46,200 bases of DNA from Clostridiales bacterium (GTDB lineage Bacteria > Bacillota > Clostridia > Lachnospirales > Lachnospiraceae), in the NCBI GenBank assembly GCA_021201535.1, contig JAJQEU010000085.1, forward strand, positions 1-46,200. The letters run 5' to 3'. Below, piece by piece: positions 9,194 through 17,625 of the stretch; position 1 is the first letter of the stretch, and every line of letters begins with the position of its first letter. The notes beneath the pieces are model-generated. The model did not search any database and was not told where the DNA came from. It saw only the letters and a program-made list of their open reading frames with translations. The translations under genes and the position numbers were made by a program.

Positions 9194-10051
9194 TTAAACA
9201 GCGTTGAATGCCTTCGCCGCCTCCACAACATGGGAAATCAGCACAGCGGTTGTCACCGCGCCGACGCCTCCCGGTACGGGAGTCAGCGAATCCACCATCG
9301 GTTCCACCTCCTCAGCACACACATCTCCGCAGAGTTTACCCTTGTCCTCATTCCAGGCGATTCCGACATCAATCACGACCTGTCCTTCCCGCACATACGC
9401 CCCGTTGACGCTCTCCATCTGTCCGGAGCAGGCAATGACAATATCCGCCTCCCGGGTGATGGACGGTATGTCCGGCGTCCGGGTATGGCAGGTGACGACC
9501 GTCGCGTTTTCATGCATCAGCATCATGGAGACCGGGCGCCCGACTACCAGGGAGCGCCCGATCACCGCCGCTTTTTTCCCGGCACAGCTTACCCCGTAAA
9601 ATTTCAGAATCTCCATCGCCGCCTGCGCGGTACAAGGGGAGAATCCGATCCGCGTATTCGTGAAAACACCTGCCAGAGAAGCGTCCGTGCAGCCATCCAC
9701 ATCCTTTGCCGGACTCAGCAGTCTGCGCGCCCTCTCCTCATCCAGGTGTCCCGGAAGCGGCCGGAACATCAGGATGCCATGCACGCTGTCGTCCGTATTC
9801 AGATCCTCCAATACAGAAAAAAATGTATCGCTGTCCACATCCTCCGGAAGCGCAACGCTGCGCACGGCCACTCCCACCGAATCGCAGCGTTTCACGGCTC
9901 CCCGCTCATAGGAAAGGTCGTCATCTCTCTCGCCGACACGCAGAATCGCAAGCGTCGGTGTGACACCTGTCGTCCTCAGTCTCTCAATGTCCTGCTTCAT
10001 CTTTTCACTCAGAGCCGCCGCCACCGGCGCGCCTTTTAACAATATCGCCAT
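9194..10051 (-). CDS. folD: FolD-type methylene-THF dehydrogenase, cyclohydrolase residues missing
   Basis: 285 residues, the usual FolD length. ATG 10051 was chosen because it gives the canonical N-terminus and lies after a GGAGAAGG site; an upstream ATG at 10078 is possible. Family marks are VDGCTDASLAGVFTN, VIGRSLVVGRPVSMML (NADP loop), and TPVPGGVGAVTTAVL. Aligned on Tyr48 (the Tyr of Y-x3-K), the catalytic Lys is Ala52, and the Gln of the VQLPLP motif is Phe96 (MFRPLP). The Asp of KDVDG (Asp119) is retained. Lys and Gln are needed for cyclohydrolase activity in human and E. coli enzymes, so this protein is probably a dehydrogenase only. The neighbouring FchA-type enzyme could supply the missing step. 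It lies downstream of that gene by 126 bases. Confidence 0.9.
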   Translation of the reverse strand: MAILLKGAPVAAALSEKMKQDIERLRTTGVTPTLAILRVGERDDDLSYERGAVKRCDSVGVAVRSVALPEDVDSDTFFSVLEDLNTDDSVHGILMFRPLPGHLDEERARRLLSPAKDVDGCTDASLAGVFTNTRIGFSPCTAQAAMEILKFYGVSCAGKKAAVIGRSLVVGRPVSMMLMHENATVVTCHTRTPDIPSITREADIVIACSGQMESVNGAYVREGQVVIDVGIAWNEDKGKLCGDVCAEEVEPMVDSLTPVPGGVGAVTTAVLISHVVEAAKAFNAV

Positions 10052-10177
10052 CCCTGCTTTTCCTTCTCCTCTATTCATACCCTTCTGTACTGATTCCCGA
10101 ACCAATGAATCTGCCGTGTCTTTGCAGTCTGTGCGGATTCCCCATCGGTTCTTCTTTCAAAACAGAAGACAGTCCCA

Positions 10178-10801
10178 TTATGCCGGTCTGATTTTCTCCA
10201 GGACACTCTCATAAACCCGGTCTGCCCGAATCATATACTCCTCCAGCAGATCATCCGCCCGACGTTCCAGCTCTGCCGCGTATTTCCTGTCCCGCATGGA
10301 TTTTGTGTTGATAAAAACATTCAGAGAAGCACCCTGAAGAGCAGCCTTACAGCAGACGGCACCGACGCCGGCGTCAGAAACGGCGATCCTTGATCCTTTT
10401 GCGGCAAAGCCTTCCAGAAGCTCGATTGCCTGACAGATCTGGGACATCAAAGCCAGCGGCGCATCACAGGCTTTTCGAAGCGCTTCCTCCATCACCGCCG
10501 GGCGGAAAGGATCATTCTTCGGAATACCATAGGCCTTTGAGAGAGGCAGAAATGCCTCAGCGTCCGCATCCATACCGCACAGCAGTTCCTCGCGCAGCAC
10601 TGACGCCTGTTTCATCCATACCCGCATCTCGTCCTCCACGTCTGCATAAGTCTTCTTCCCGACCGTCAGGGAACCGACCATGTTTCCGAGGGCAATCCCG
10701 ACTGCCGCGACCAGCGCGCCGGCTCCGCCCCCGCCGGGAACCGCTTCCTTAGAGGCGAGCGCCTGCGTAAAATCATCCAGGGTATATTCCTTAAAACTCA
10801 T
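10178..10801 (-). CDS. FchA-type methenyl-THF cyclohydrolase / formimino-THF cyclodeaminase
   Basis: A 207-residue all-helical protein of the cyclodeaminase/cyclohydrolase family. The hallmark PGGGGAGALVAAVG occurs at residues 22-35, with GNMVGSLTVGKK after it and a long C-terminal helix of Arg/Glu repeats. Family members either deaminate 5-formimino-THF or hydrolyse 5,10-methenyl-THF (FchA). No histidine-degradation genes (hutH, hutU, hutI) or formimidoyltransferase are nearby, while folD and a transhydrogenase follow, so the cyclohydrolase role in C1 metabolism is favoured. ATG 10801 has AAGGAG nine bases upstream. Probably co-transcribed with folD. Confidence 0.85.
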   Translation of the reverse strand: MSFKEYTLDDFTQALASKEAVPGGGGAGALVAAVGIALGNMVGSLTVGKKTYADVEDEMRVWMKQASVLREELLCGMDADAEAFLPLSKAYGIPKNDPFRPAVMEEALRKACDAPLALMSQICQAIELLEGFAAKGSRIAVSDAGVGAVCCKAALQGASLNVFINTKSMRDRKYAAELERRADDLLEEYMIRADRVYESVLEKIRPA

Positions 10802-10867
10802 ATCCCGATTCTCCTTTTATAACCGTGATTTCGTCCGAATCTTACGGACATTTTCCTTAGGAACTGT

Positions 10868-11968
10868 TCATTCTGCTTCTGTAAAGGAAATCGTTCCGTC
10901 ATATATTTTTTCCAGAAACTCTTCTTTCCCAAACAGCCGAATCAGCTGAAGCATCCCGTATGCGTAATCTTCTCTGTCCTTATAATAGATAACCGCTGTT
11001 TTCTTTCCTGCCAAGAGCAGGCGGATCAGCTCATCATCCTCCTCCGGAAAAGAATATCCGAAAAAATGAAGTACGGCCGGAACTTCAGCTCCGTCCCTGT
11101 CCACGGGAAAAATCCGCTTCTGATCCGGCACACCGATAAAATTCATCAGCTTCCGAAAATAATTTTTCATATATATCCAGTCCGCGTGATCGTCCGACTC
11201 ATCCGGACTGCCGAGGACCAGGTTCACCGGACTGCTTCCGGCCTTTCCCTTTGCATAAAAAATACAGTCCTCCGTCACCCCGTACATCCTGATCGTATCC
11301 GTAAAATTAAAATTGATGACATAGTCCGGATGTATCATCTCGATCTGAGAGGAGCGAATTTCAGTGTCTCCCGCGGAGGCGGACGCATCCTCTTTCAAAC
11401 GTCCGCTGCCATGCTCCTGCATCACACAGTTCACCATATAAAGATCCAGAGCCTCCGTAAAGCTGTCCAGTTCCCGACGGGTCTCATTCACCACAGCCTT
11501 CTTATTCAGCTGCTTTTCCGGCGTGATATACTGCTGACGGATTTTAAACAGGCCGCCCGACGGGTCGTCATAAATCTGCTCAAAGATCCTCGCAAAATGC
11601 TTATAAATCTGCAGATCACCGTAGGTAAACTCCCCGCAGATCATATTATAGCTGATCAGGTCATATTCCGGATTCTTCTGTTTTTCCAGCACGACATCCT
11701 GAAAATGAATCAGCGCATCAACAATCCTTTTCATTTCCTTCTCAAAATAAGCCCATGTCGGATCCTCTGACAGGGTAAAATGAAAATGGCGGAAAAAACC
11801 GTTGACATTGCAGAGCTCCGTCAAGCGCGTCTCAAACCATCCACGCTGTTCTTTTTTCTTCGCAAAAGCGTCCTCCACGCAACGAACAAAATCCATATAA
11901 GCGGTTTTTCGCCCGTGATACAGGTCAAATCCGTTTCCGGTTACCAGTATATTCTGTACTTTACTCAT
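10868..11968 (-). CDS. AbiH-family abortive infection protein
   Basis: A 366-residue soluble protein opening with NILVTGNGFDLYHGRKTAY, the signature N-terminus of AbiH (GNGFDL-x-HG-x-x-T-x-Y). A second conserved segment is YVINFNFTDTIRMYG, and HFFGYSFPEEDDELIRLLL near residue 320 is the typical G-H/Y-S-x-x-x-x-D motif of the C-terminal half. AbiH proteins block phage growth by an unknown mechanism. AAGGAG lies before ATG 11968. It sits alone between purine nucleoside phosphorylase and the C1 genes, and no other defence gene touches it, consistent with lateral gain of a single cargo gene. Confidence 0.82.
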   Translation of the reverse strand: MSKVQNILVTGNGFDLYHGRKTAYMDFVRCVEDAFAKKKEQRGWFETRLTELCNVNGFFRHFHFTLSEDPTWAYFEKEMKRIVDALIHFQDVVLEKQKNPEYDLISYNMICGEFTYGDLQIYKHFARIFEQIYDDPSGGLFKIRQQYITPEKQLNKKAVVNETRRELDSFTEALDLYMVNCVMQEHGSGRLKEDASASAGDTEIRSSQIEMIHPDYVINFNFTDTIRMYGVTEDCIFYAKGKAGSSPVNLVLGSPDESDDHADWIYMKNYFRKLMNFIGVPDQKRIFPVDRDGAEVPAVLHFFGYSFPEEDDELIRLLLAGKKTAVIYYKDREDYAYGMLQLIRLFGKEEFLEKIYDGTISFTEAE

Positions 11969-12029
11969 GCAGCCTCACTCCTTCTTTCGCACTAACTGTT
12001 CAGTACCTTCACAGTTACCTTCTTTCGAT

Positions 12030-12755
12030 CTAATCAGCATGCCTCCACGCAGTTTCCAGCGCGATCTCCATCATCTCGTGAAAGGATTCGCGCACCTCCT
12101 GTGCGGTAAGTGCCTCCGGTTTAAAGAAATGATCAGAAATCGAAAGGATGCTCAGCGCTTTCTTATGCTGTGCCAGCGCCTCCAGATACAGTCCGGCCGT
12201 CTCCATCTCCACACTGACCATGCCGAGTTCCCTCGCCCGCGTCGGGATATCCGGCTGCGCATTATAAAACATATCCGTTGTAAAAACGTTCCCGACTTTA
12301 ATCTTCGTCCTCCTTTCTTTACAGATTGATACAGCGTCATAAAGCATGTCGAAATCTGCCGTCGGCGCCAGTGTCCCCGGGAAATTATAATGGTGGGCAA
12401 AATTTGAATTCGTACATGCACCCATGGCAATGACAATATCCCGACACTCCATATCATCTAAAAGAGCGCCTGAAGAACCGATACGGATAATCGCCTCCAC
12501 ACCGTAAAATGTATACAGCTCATGCGCGTACAGGACGGCGGACGGTATCCCCATTCCGCTTCCCATCACGGAAATCCGCTTCCCCCGGTAGGTTCCCGTA
12601 TACCCGTACATATTTCTCACATCATTGAATAAAACCGGATCCTCAAGATACGTATCCGCGACAAATTTAGCGCGCAACGGATCTCCCGGCATAAGCACGA
12701 CCTTCGCGACCGCATTCTGATCTGCCTCAATGCAGGCTGACGGTGTCTTAAACAT
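12030..12755 (-). CDS. deoD: Purine-nucleoside phosphorylase, DeoD (trimeric/hexameric NP-II) type
   Basis: 241 residues. ATG 12755 was chosen because AAGGAGG lies eight bases upstream and the product starts as DeoD proteins do; the longer open frame to 12812 has no site. Motifs are MPGDPLRAK (phosphate-binding Arg), MGSGMGIPS, RIGSSGAL, VSVEMETAGLYLEA (ribose-binding Met-Glu) and SISDH (base-binding Asp). It cleaves purine (deoxy)nucleosides with phosphate for salvage. The gene overlaps the end of the LRR gene region only through its untranslated leader (40-base gap). A weak hairpin after the stop (about 11994-12017) lacks a T tract, so transcription may run into abiH. Confidence 0.95.
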   Translation of the reverse strand: MFKTPSACIEADQNAVAKVVLMPGDPLRAKFVADTYLEDPVLFNDVRNMYGYTGTYRGKRISVMGSGMGIPSAVLYAHELYTFYGVEAIIRIGSSGALLDDMECRDIVIAMGACTNSNFAHHYNFPGTLAPTADFDMLYDAVSICKERRTKIKVGNVFTTDMFYNAQPDIPTRARELGMVSVEMETAGLYLEALAQHKKALSILSISDHFFKPEALTAQEVRESFHEMMEIALETAWRHAD

Positions 12756-12795
12756 AATCTGTATCCTCCTTATTTTAAAAAAATTTCGGTCTGTT

Positions 12796-14400
12796 TTAAA
12801 GGGAAAAATCAAACATTCTGTAAGAAGAAAAATGTTCTTTTTTATAATTCAGCAGAAATCCCGTAAATTTCGCCTGTCCGGCACGGCCAAAAATCTCCAG
12901 ACTTTCCTCGATATTATCTTCCGTAAAAAATCCGAGCTCCGCCAGCTGCACCAGCTGTTCCATGTCGTGTGATTTCTGAATGCACTGCAAAATATCCATG
13001 AGACGATCCGCAACAAAAGAACGGTATCTGTCCGCGGAATCGGCATCCAGAAATGCCGGATATTTTAACCTGCAACAGGCCATGCCGCATCGGTCCAAAA
13101 GATTTAAATACGTGTCAAACAGAGCGTCATACCCTCTGTAATCATATATATATCCCTCAAAGGGATCGGAACGGGAGATATGTTTCAGATGTGAGGGGGC
13201 TGTGTACGCAAAAATGTTCCATTTTTCCGGCATGGCAAACGGGTCAAAAGCATGATCCGCCATTTCCCTCGTCAGTTCTGCTTCACGGGAATAAAACAAT
13301 CCGACGATCTCATCCTTCCGGTACACCGGCCGCATGGGTACATAAATCACCGCGCCGGTCTCCTCCAGTTCCAGCCGTTCCAGTTCCTTACACTCCCGGA
13401 ATGCATCCGTTCCGACATCCTTCACGGAAACAGGTACAAAACAGCTTCGCAAAGCCGCGCGACGAAAGGCTCCCGGCAAGATCCGGCTCACGTCCCCCGG
13501 AATCCGGTACTCCCGGCTCCGGCCAAAATATTTCACCAGATATCTGTCCTTATCATGCCCGATTTCGAACAAAGCATCCGCATCCGCCATAAAATGTGCA
13601 TTCTCATCAGCCACTGTAATACATTCCAGTCCGCGCAGTTCCTCGCTCCACCCGAACGTATCCGACAGGGCGCGGCAACCGATTCTTTCAACCGAGGCAG
13701 GCAGATGCAGCTGTCTCAGGCAAATGCAGTGGCTGAACGCGTTGGCTCTGACATCACGGACTCCCTCCCGTAATATCACTTCCGTCAAATTCTGGCACCC
13801 TTCAAAAGCCGCTTCGCCAATCGTATGTACGGAAGACGGCAGGATCACCTTCCGGAGCACCGCGTTGCCGGACAGCGCATTCTCACCGATCACGGTTGTC
13901 CCATCCGGAATCTCATACTCTGTCCGTTCCTCTGTCTGACGGGCAGTCAACAGTTCCGTCTCCGATCCCTCTCTCCTGTACAGACAGAATCCATCCGTGA
14001 AAAAATACGGATTCCCGGCCGCCACATGAAAGCGAACCGTACTCAGTTCCCAGGGATTTTCGATCACCTTCAACGAAGCCGGCAACGTCAGTTCCTCAAT
14101 AGGCGTCAGGAAAAAAGCGTCTCTCCCAATCCATTCCAGCCCGTCAGGCAAAAGCAGTTCCGTCAGACTGATACACATCCGAAACGCACCGTTTCCAATC
14201 CGGCGGACGGTCGACGGAACCTCGATCCGGCCGAGCTGCGCGCCGTTCTCCGAGAAAGCCTCTCTGCCAATCTCCGTCACCGGAAGACTGTTGATATGCG
14301 AGGGAATGCACAGGGAGAGTCCGGGAAGATCATCCGGAAAATAGCCTGTAATCACAACTCCCTCTTGAGTCAGGTCATAACTGTAATTTCTGTACCGCAT
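12796..14400 (-). CDS. BspA-like leucine-rich repeat protein with helical C-terminus, VWA-MoxR partner
   Basis: A 534-residue protein without signal peptide or membrane span. Residues about 30-340 form LRR_5 (BspA-like) repeats of about 23 residues, e.g. VTEIGREAFSENGAQLGRI, VRRIGNGAFRMCISLTEL and VHTIGEAAFEGCQNLTEV. Residues about 400-534 are helical and end in an ankyrin-like pair (LAELGFFTEDNIEESL, then AGQAKFTGFLLNYK). LRR_5 proteins are usually secreted surface proteins, so a cytoplasmic one is notable. Its ATG overlaps the MoxR stop by 26 bases, so it is the last gene of a three-gene cassette. It may act as a recognition or scaffolding module. Function unknown. Confidence 0.8.
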   Translation of the reverse strand: MRYRNYSYDLTQEGVVITGYFPDDLPGLSLCIPSHINSLPVTEIGREAFSENGAQLGRIEVPSTVRRIGNGAFRMCISLTELLLPDGLEWIGRDAFFLTPIEELTLPASLKVIENPWELSTVRFHVAAGNPYFFTDGFCLYRREGSETELLTARQTEERTEYEIPDGTTVIGENALSGNAVLRKVILPSSVHTIGEAAFEGCQNLTEVILREGVRDVRANAFSHCICLRQLHLPASVERIGCRALSDTFGWSEELRGLECITVADENAHFMADADALFEIGHDKDRYLVKYFGRSREYRIPGDVSRILPGAFRRAALRSCFVPVSVKDVGTDAFRECKELERLELEETGAVIYVPMRPVYRKDEIVGLFYSREAELTREMADHAFDPFAMPEKWNIFAYTAPSHLKHISRSDPFEGYIYDYRGYDALFDTYLNLLDRCGMACCRLKYPAFLDADSADRYRSFVADRLMDILQCIQKSHDMEQLVQLAELGFFTEDNIEESLEIFGRAGQAKFTGFLLNYKKEHFSSYRMFDFSL

Positions 14401-15898
14401 CCTCTATTTCCTGCTGTCTCTCATAAATCTGAAACTTTTTATTGTATTTCTCATACTCCTCACAGCCGCAGCGTGCGATAAACGCTGCACTGTCGTAGTT
14501 TACGGTGAGATCGGTCACCAGCACAAGCATCTCGTTCCCCGCGCCGAAAGTCTTCTCCACAAAAGAAAACAGATTGGACAGCTTTTCTCTGATTCCGGCG
14601 CGCACCGCCTTCATCTGCGCCACTTCCCCGTCAAAACGCTCCCTGATCAGATCAAGCACATCCTTCGGCCGGATCACACGCCTCATATGAATCGCTTTGG
14701 CGTCCCGATGCAACGCCTCGATCACCATCTGAAACTCTTTTTTCTCAATCTCACTGAGGGAACCGGCTTCATCCTCACAGACAATCCGACTTTCCAGAAA
14801 CTCCCACTTTGTCCGCAGAATATTCAGACAACTCTCCATATCCCACTGTTTCAAATCCTCCAGCTCTTTTTTCACCTCTTTCAGTGTCAGCAGCTGCTTC
14901 CGCAGTGCATCCTCCAGCTGAATGTTATCCCGGATTTCCATCTGTATCGCGTCCAGTAAAAGTCCGACCAGAGAAAGCCGCTCGTCAAATCCCGCCATTT
15001 TTGCCCTGTTGTACACATCCGCGCCGGCCTGTCCGGACAGGATCTGATGTACACGGTAATCCTTTTTATACTTTTGATACAGATCGTAGTAAGCGGCGAA
15101 CTCCCGACAGATCCGCTTATTGCGGAGATACTGACCAACCAGTATCTCATCCACCTCAAAATCATTCTCCTCATACAGATAAATCGTCTCAGACAGATCT
15201 TCCCAGCCGCGGGCCGTCACATAGGATTTGCCGTCCACCGTGTTCTCGATCACATAAAAGTCATTCTTTTTGATATCCAGATAAGTGATGACAGACCCGT
15301 GGATCCCCCGGTTCACTGCATAATTTCTCCATGTATCGTAATCCGCTTCAACCTCCAGCAGCTTCATCCGATCCATCGTCACCACGTCAAACTCCCGGAC
15401 GGAACGGTTGAACTGGGGCGGATTTCCCGCTGTGGCCACCACCCATCCCTCCGGCACGCGATGCTTTCCGAATGTCTTGTACTGCAGGAACTGCAGCATG
15501 GAAGGAGCAAGTGTCTCTGAAACACAGTTGATCTCATCCAAAAAAAGGATGCCCTCCTGCTTGCCGGTTCTCTCCATCATCTCATACACGGAAGCAATAA
15601 TCTCACTCATCGTATACTCAGACACGTCAAATTCAGTGCCGCCGTAATTTTTATGGCTGATAAACGGAAGTCCCAGCGCACTCTGTCTGGTATGATGTGT
15701 CATAGAATAGGACACCAGCGCGAGATTCATCTCCTCAGCGATCTGTTCCATAATCGCAGTCTTGCCGATTCCCGGCGCCCCGAGCAGAAAAACCGGACGC
15801 TGCCGCGCGATCGGAATGCGATAATTACCGTAAGGATCCTTCGCCAGATATATTTTTACTGCCTTTTCAATCTGTTCCTTTGCTTCCTGTATATTCAT
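14375..15898 (-). CDS. MoxR-type AAA+ ATPase
   Basis: 507 residues. The AAA+ core at 1-300 has Walker A GAPGIGKT (40-47), Walker B ILFLDEIN (Asp121-Glu122), sensor 1 VVATAGNPPQFN, and arginine-rich helices typical of MoxR. The C-terminal 200 residues are helical and Lys/Glu-rich. MoxR ATPases remodel or activate partner proteins that carry VWA domains, often in metal-centre assembly, stress or phage defence. The gene begins nine bases after the VWA gene stop, with AGGAGAGGG before the ATG, and overlaps the LRR gene start, so the cassette is a tight operon. Confidence 0.9.
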   Translation of the reverse strand: MNIQEAKEQIEKAVKIYLAKDPYGNYRIPIARQRPVFLLGAPGIGKTAIMEQIAEEMNLALVSYSMTHHTRQSALGLPFISHKNYGGTEFDVSEYTMSEIIASVYEMMERTGKQEGILFLDEINCVSETLAPSMLQFLQYKTFGKHRVPEGWVVATAGNPPQFNRSVREFDVVTMDRMKLLEVEADYDTWRNYAVNRGIHGSVITYLDIKKNDFYVIENTVDGKSYVTARGWEDLSETIYLYEENDFEVDEILVGQYLRNKRICREFAAYYDLYQKYKKDYRVHQILSGQAGADVYNRAKMAGFDERLSLVGLLLDAIQMEIRDNIQLEDALRKQLLTLKEVKKELEDLKQWDMESCLNILRTKWEFLESRIVCEDEAGSLSEIEKKEFQMVIEALHRDAKAIHMRRVIRPKDVLDLIRERFDGEVAQMKAVRAGIREKLSNLFSFVEKTFGAGNEMLVLVTDLTVNYDSAAFIARCGCEEYEKYNKKFQIYERQQEIEDAVQKLQL

Positions 15899-15907
15899 AA
15901 CCCTCTC

Positions 15908-17353
15908 CTATATCTCATCTTCACGTAGTACAAGCCGGATTGCCCAGGGGGGCGTCTCCGGGACTGCAAAACCATCCTCAATAAAAACAAAGGCAGTCTC
16001 ATAATCCGGCGCATGCTCCGGGAACGTCCCCTTCCCATCGGTGAAATAGATAAGTCCGCGCAGATTCTGAAACTCATGCCGGTCGATCAGACCGTCCACA
16101 TACTCAAACACCGGCCGGAAATCCGTCCCGCCAAAGCCCGAAAGCTGCACATCCTGCATATAGGCGTCAAACTCCTCGTCCGTCGTCACCTTTATATCCC
16201 GCTGGATTTTGGAATCACACTGGATGATGTGGATATTTACCCGTTTAAAATAGCTCTCCGTATTTTTCAGAATATCATAGGTCTTGCGCAGGAACCGCTC
16301 CACAGCGGCTCCCTGACAGGAGCCTGATGTGTCCAGCGCGATGACAAACTCACGGATACGCTTCGTCTCCCGGTACTCCAGCGGCTCCACCAGCGGCATG
16401 TTCTTATACAGCTTCAGTCCGTAGGTGTAATAAATATAATCAAACTCGTCATCGTTGATATGCATCTCCTCGCCGAGCACCGCAAACTTTTTCAGAAACT
16501 CACCGTAATCATGCTTCTCGCGCAATGTCTCCTGCAGATTCCACAGGAGGCTGCCGGCGCCGAATCCCTGCTCTCTGGAAAATGTCTCAATATCCAGCTT
16601 CGCATGCTGACTGACATCCGCCCAGTCGTCCTGAGTCTGTCCGACCAGCGCCTCGTCGATATCCTCCGCCTGTTCGCCCTCCTCGCCGGTATCCGCCTCA
16701 TGGCATCCGACCATGGCTGTCCTCGTGTCGGTCGTCAGCGTATCCCCCGTCCGATCCGCCACATCTGTCTCCTTTTTGGGAATCCAGTGCAGATGATCGT
16801 CCTGCTCAAACAGCCCGGCCAGTTCCAGATACATCTCTGCTTTCTCCGGCGTATCCAGCAGGAAACGGTAGATTCGCTCAGCGGTCAGGACCGGGATATC
16901 CTCCGCCAGGCGATCCAGCTCTCTCTCCCGTTTTTTATCATCGTCCAGCCGGACTTCCGCCAGCCGCAGATCAAGGAGCGCCTTCTCCACCGCGATATCA
17001 CAGGCCAGATCCCAGCACGCGCGGTCAAGCTTCTCATACTGAAACGGATGACTGAAAATACAGTGAAAAATCATATGGAGAAAAGCTCTCGTGCAGCGGT
17101 TCTTCTCCTGCTGAAAGGAGCGAAGCACATGATCCGTATTGTAATAGATCTCCCTCCCGTTCACACCGTAGGTCGCGACCGTATCCGCCGGTATCATCGG
17201 CATGCGAAACAAAGCCCGATCCAGGAAGCGCATGGAGATCATCAGCTGATCCCGGGCAAAAGTCATGATCTCAGCTGCCACTTCCCTGTGTTTCGCCTTC
17301 TCTATGTCCTGCGCATCCATGATGTTGCGCGCATCCTCTGTCAGCTTCGGCAT
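15908..17353 (-). CDS. DUF2201-type putative metallopeptidase/VWA-like protein
   Basis: 481 residues, no signal peptide. The N-terminal domain carries His93-x3-His97-x4-His102 (HMIFHCIFSH), which corresponds to the HExxH-like motif of DUF2201 proteins but with Met where the catalytic Glu is expected, so peptidase activity is doubtful. An acidic linker lies at about 200-260. The C-terminal VWA domain has a complete MIDAS: DTSGSC, Gly-Thr-Asp in GFGGTDF, and FTDGKG. First gene of the VWA-MoxR-LRR cassette; GGAGGAG precedes ATG 17353. VWA/MoxR pairs work as ATPase plus metal-binding adaptor. Confidence 0.85.
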   Translation of the reverse strand: MPKLTEDARNIMDAQDIEKAKHREVAAEIMTFARDQLMISMRFLDRALFRMPMIPADTVATYGVNGREIYYNTDHVLRSFQQEKNRCTRAFLHMIFHCIFSHPFQYEKLDRACWDLACDIAVEKALLDLRLAEVRLDDDKKRERELDRLAEDIPVLTAERIYRFLLDTPEKAEMYLELAGLFEQDDHLHWIPKKETDVADRTGDTLTTDTRTAMVGCHEADTGEEGEQAEDIDEALVGQTQDDWADVSQHAKLDIETFSREQGFGAGSLLWNLQETLREKHDYGEFLKKFAVLGEEMHINDDEFDYIYYTYGLKLYKNMPLVEPLEYRETKRIREFVIALDTSGSCQGAAVERFLRKTYDILKNTESYFKRVNIHIIQCDSKIQRDIKVTTDEEFDAYMQDVQLSGFGGTDFRPVFEYVDGLIDRHEFQNLRGLIYFTDGKGTFPEHAPDYETAFVFIEDGFAVPETPPWAIRLVLREDEI

Positions 17354-17422
17354 ATCGCATGTCTCCTCCGCCCGTTTATGTCACTATCACAGCTTACCAC
17401 AAAGTAATCCTCTAATCAAGAA

Positions 17423-17465
17423 AAACACCGGACAAAAAGCCATCTGGCTTTCATGTCCGGTGTTT
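17423..17465 (-). terminator. Intrinsic terminator after ppk1
   Basis: A perfect 12-base stem (AAACACCGGACA / TGTCCGGTGTTT) encloses a loop that holds a second small hairpin (AGCCATCTGGCT). A short T tract (CTTGATT after TTTTTC on the minus strand) follows. It lies 70 bases before the VWA gene and about 160 after the ppk1 stop, so it separates the two transcription units. Confidence 0.75.
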
Positions 17466-17625
17466 GTGTATTGTATCATGAATCCCGCCGTGCTCAGTTC
17501 GCGAGCCGTCGGCTCGCTCACTGTCCGGGCTTCGCCCTATATCAGATTACGAAAAGGCAGCCCCTTACATGCAAGCATGACGGGTCTGTCTTTCCGCAAT
17601 CTGCTGCACGGCTCATTGCCTGCGC
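17466..17625. repeat. Palindrome-rich intergenic element (REP-like) in the ppk1 3' region
   Basis: 160 bases between the ppk1 stop and its terminator. It contains a 7-base stem palindrome GCGAGCC-GTC-GGCTCGC (17501-17517), a GGGC-TTC-GCCC stem (17527-17537) and CATGCAAGCATG (17572-17583, partly palindromic). It is GC-richer than the flanks and not coding. Such hairpin clusters resemble dispersed intergenic repeats of Clostridia, but only one copy is in this window, so the repeat status is inferred. Confidence 0.4.
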
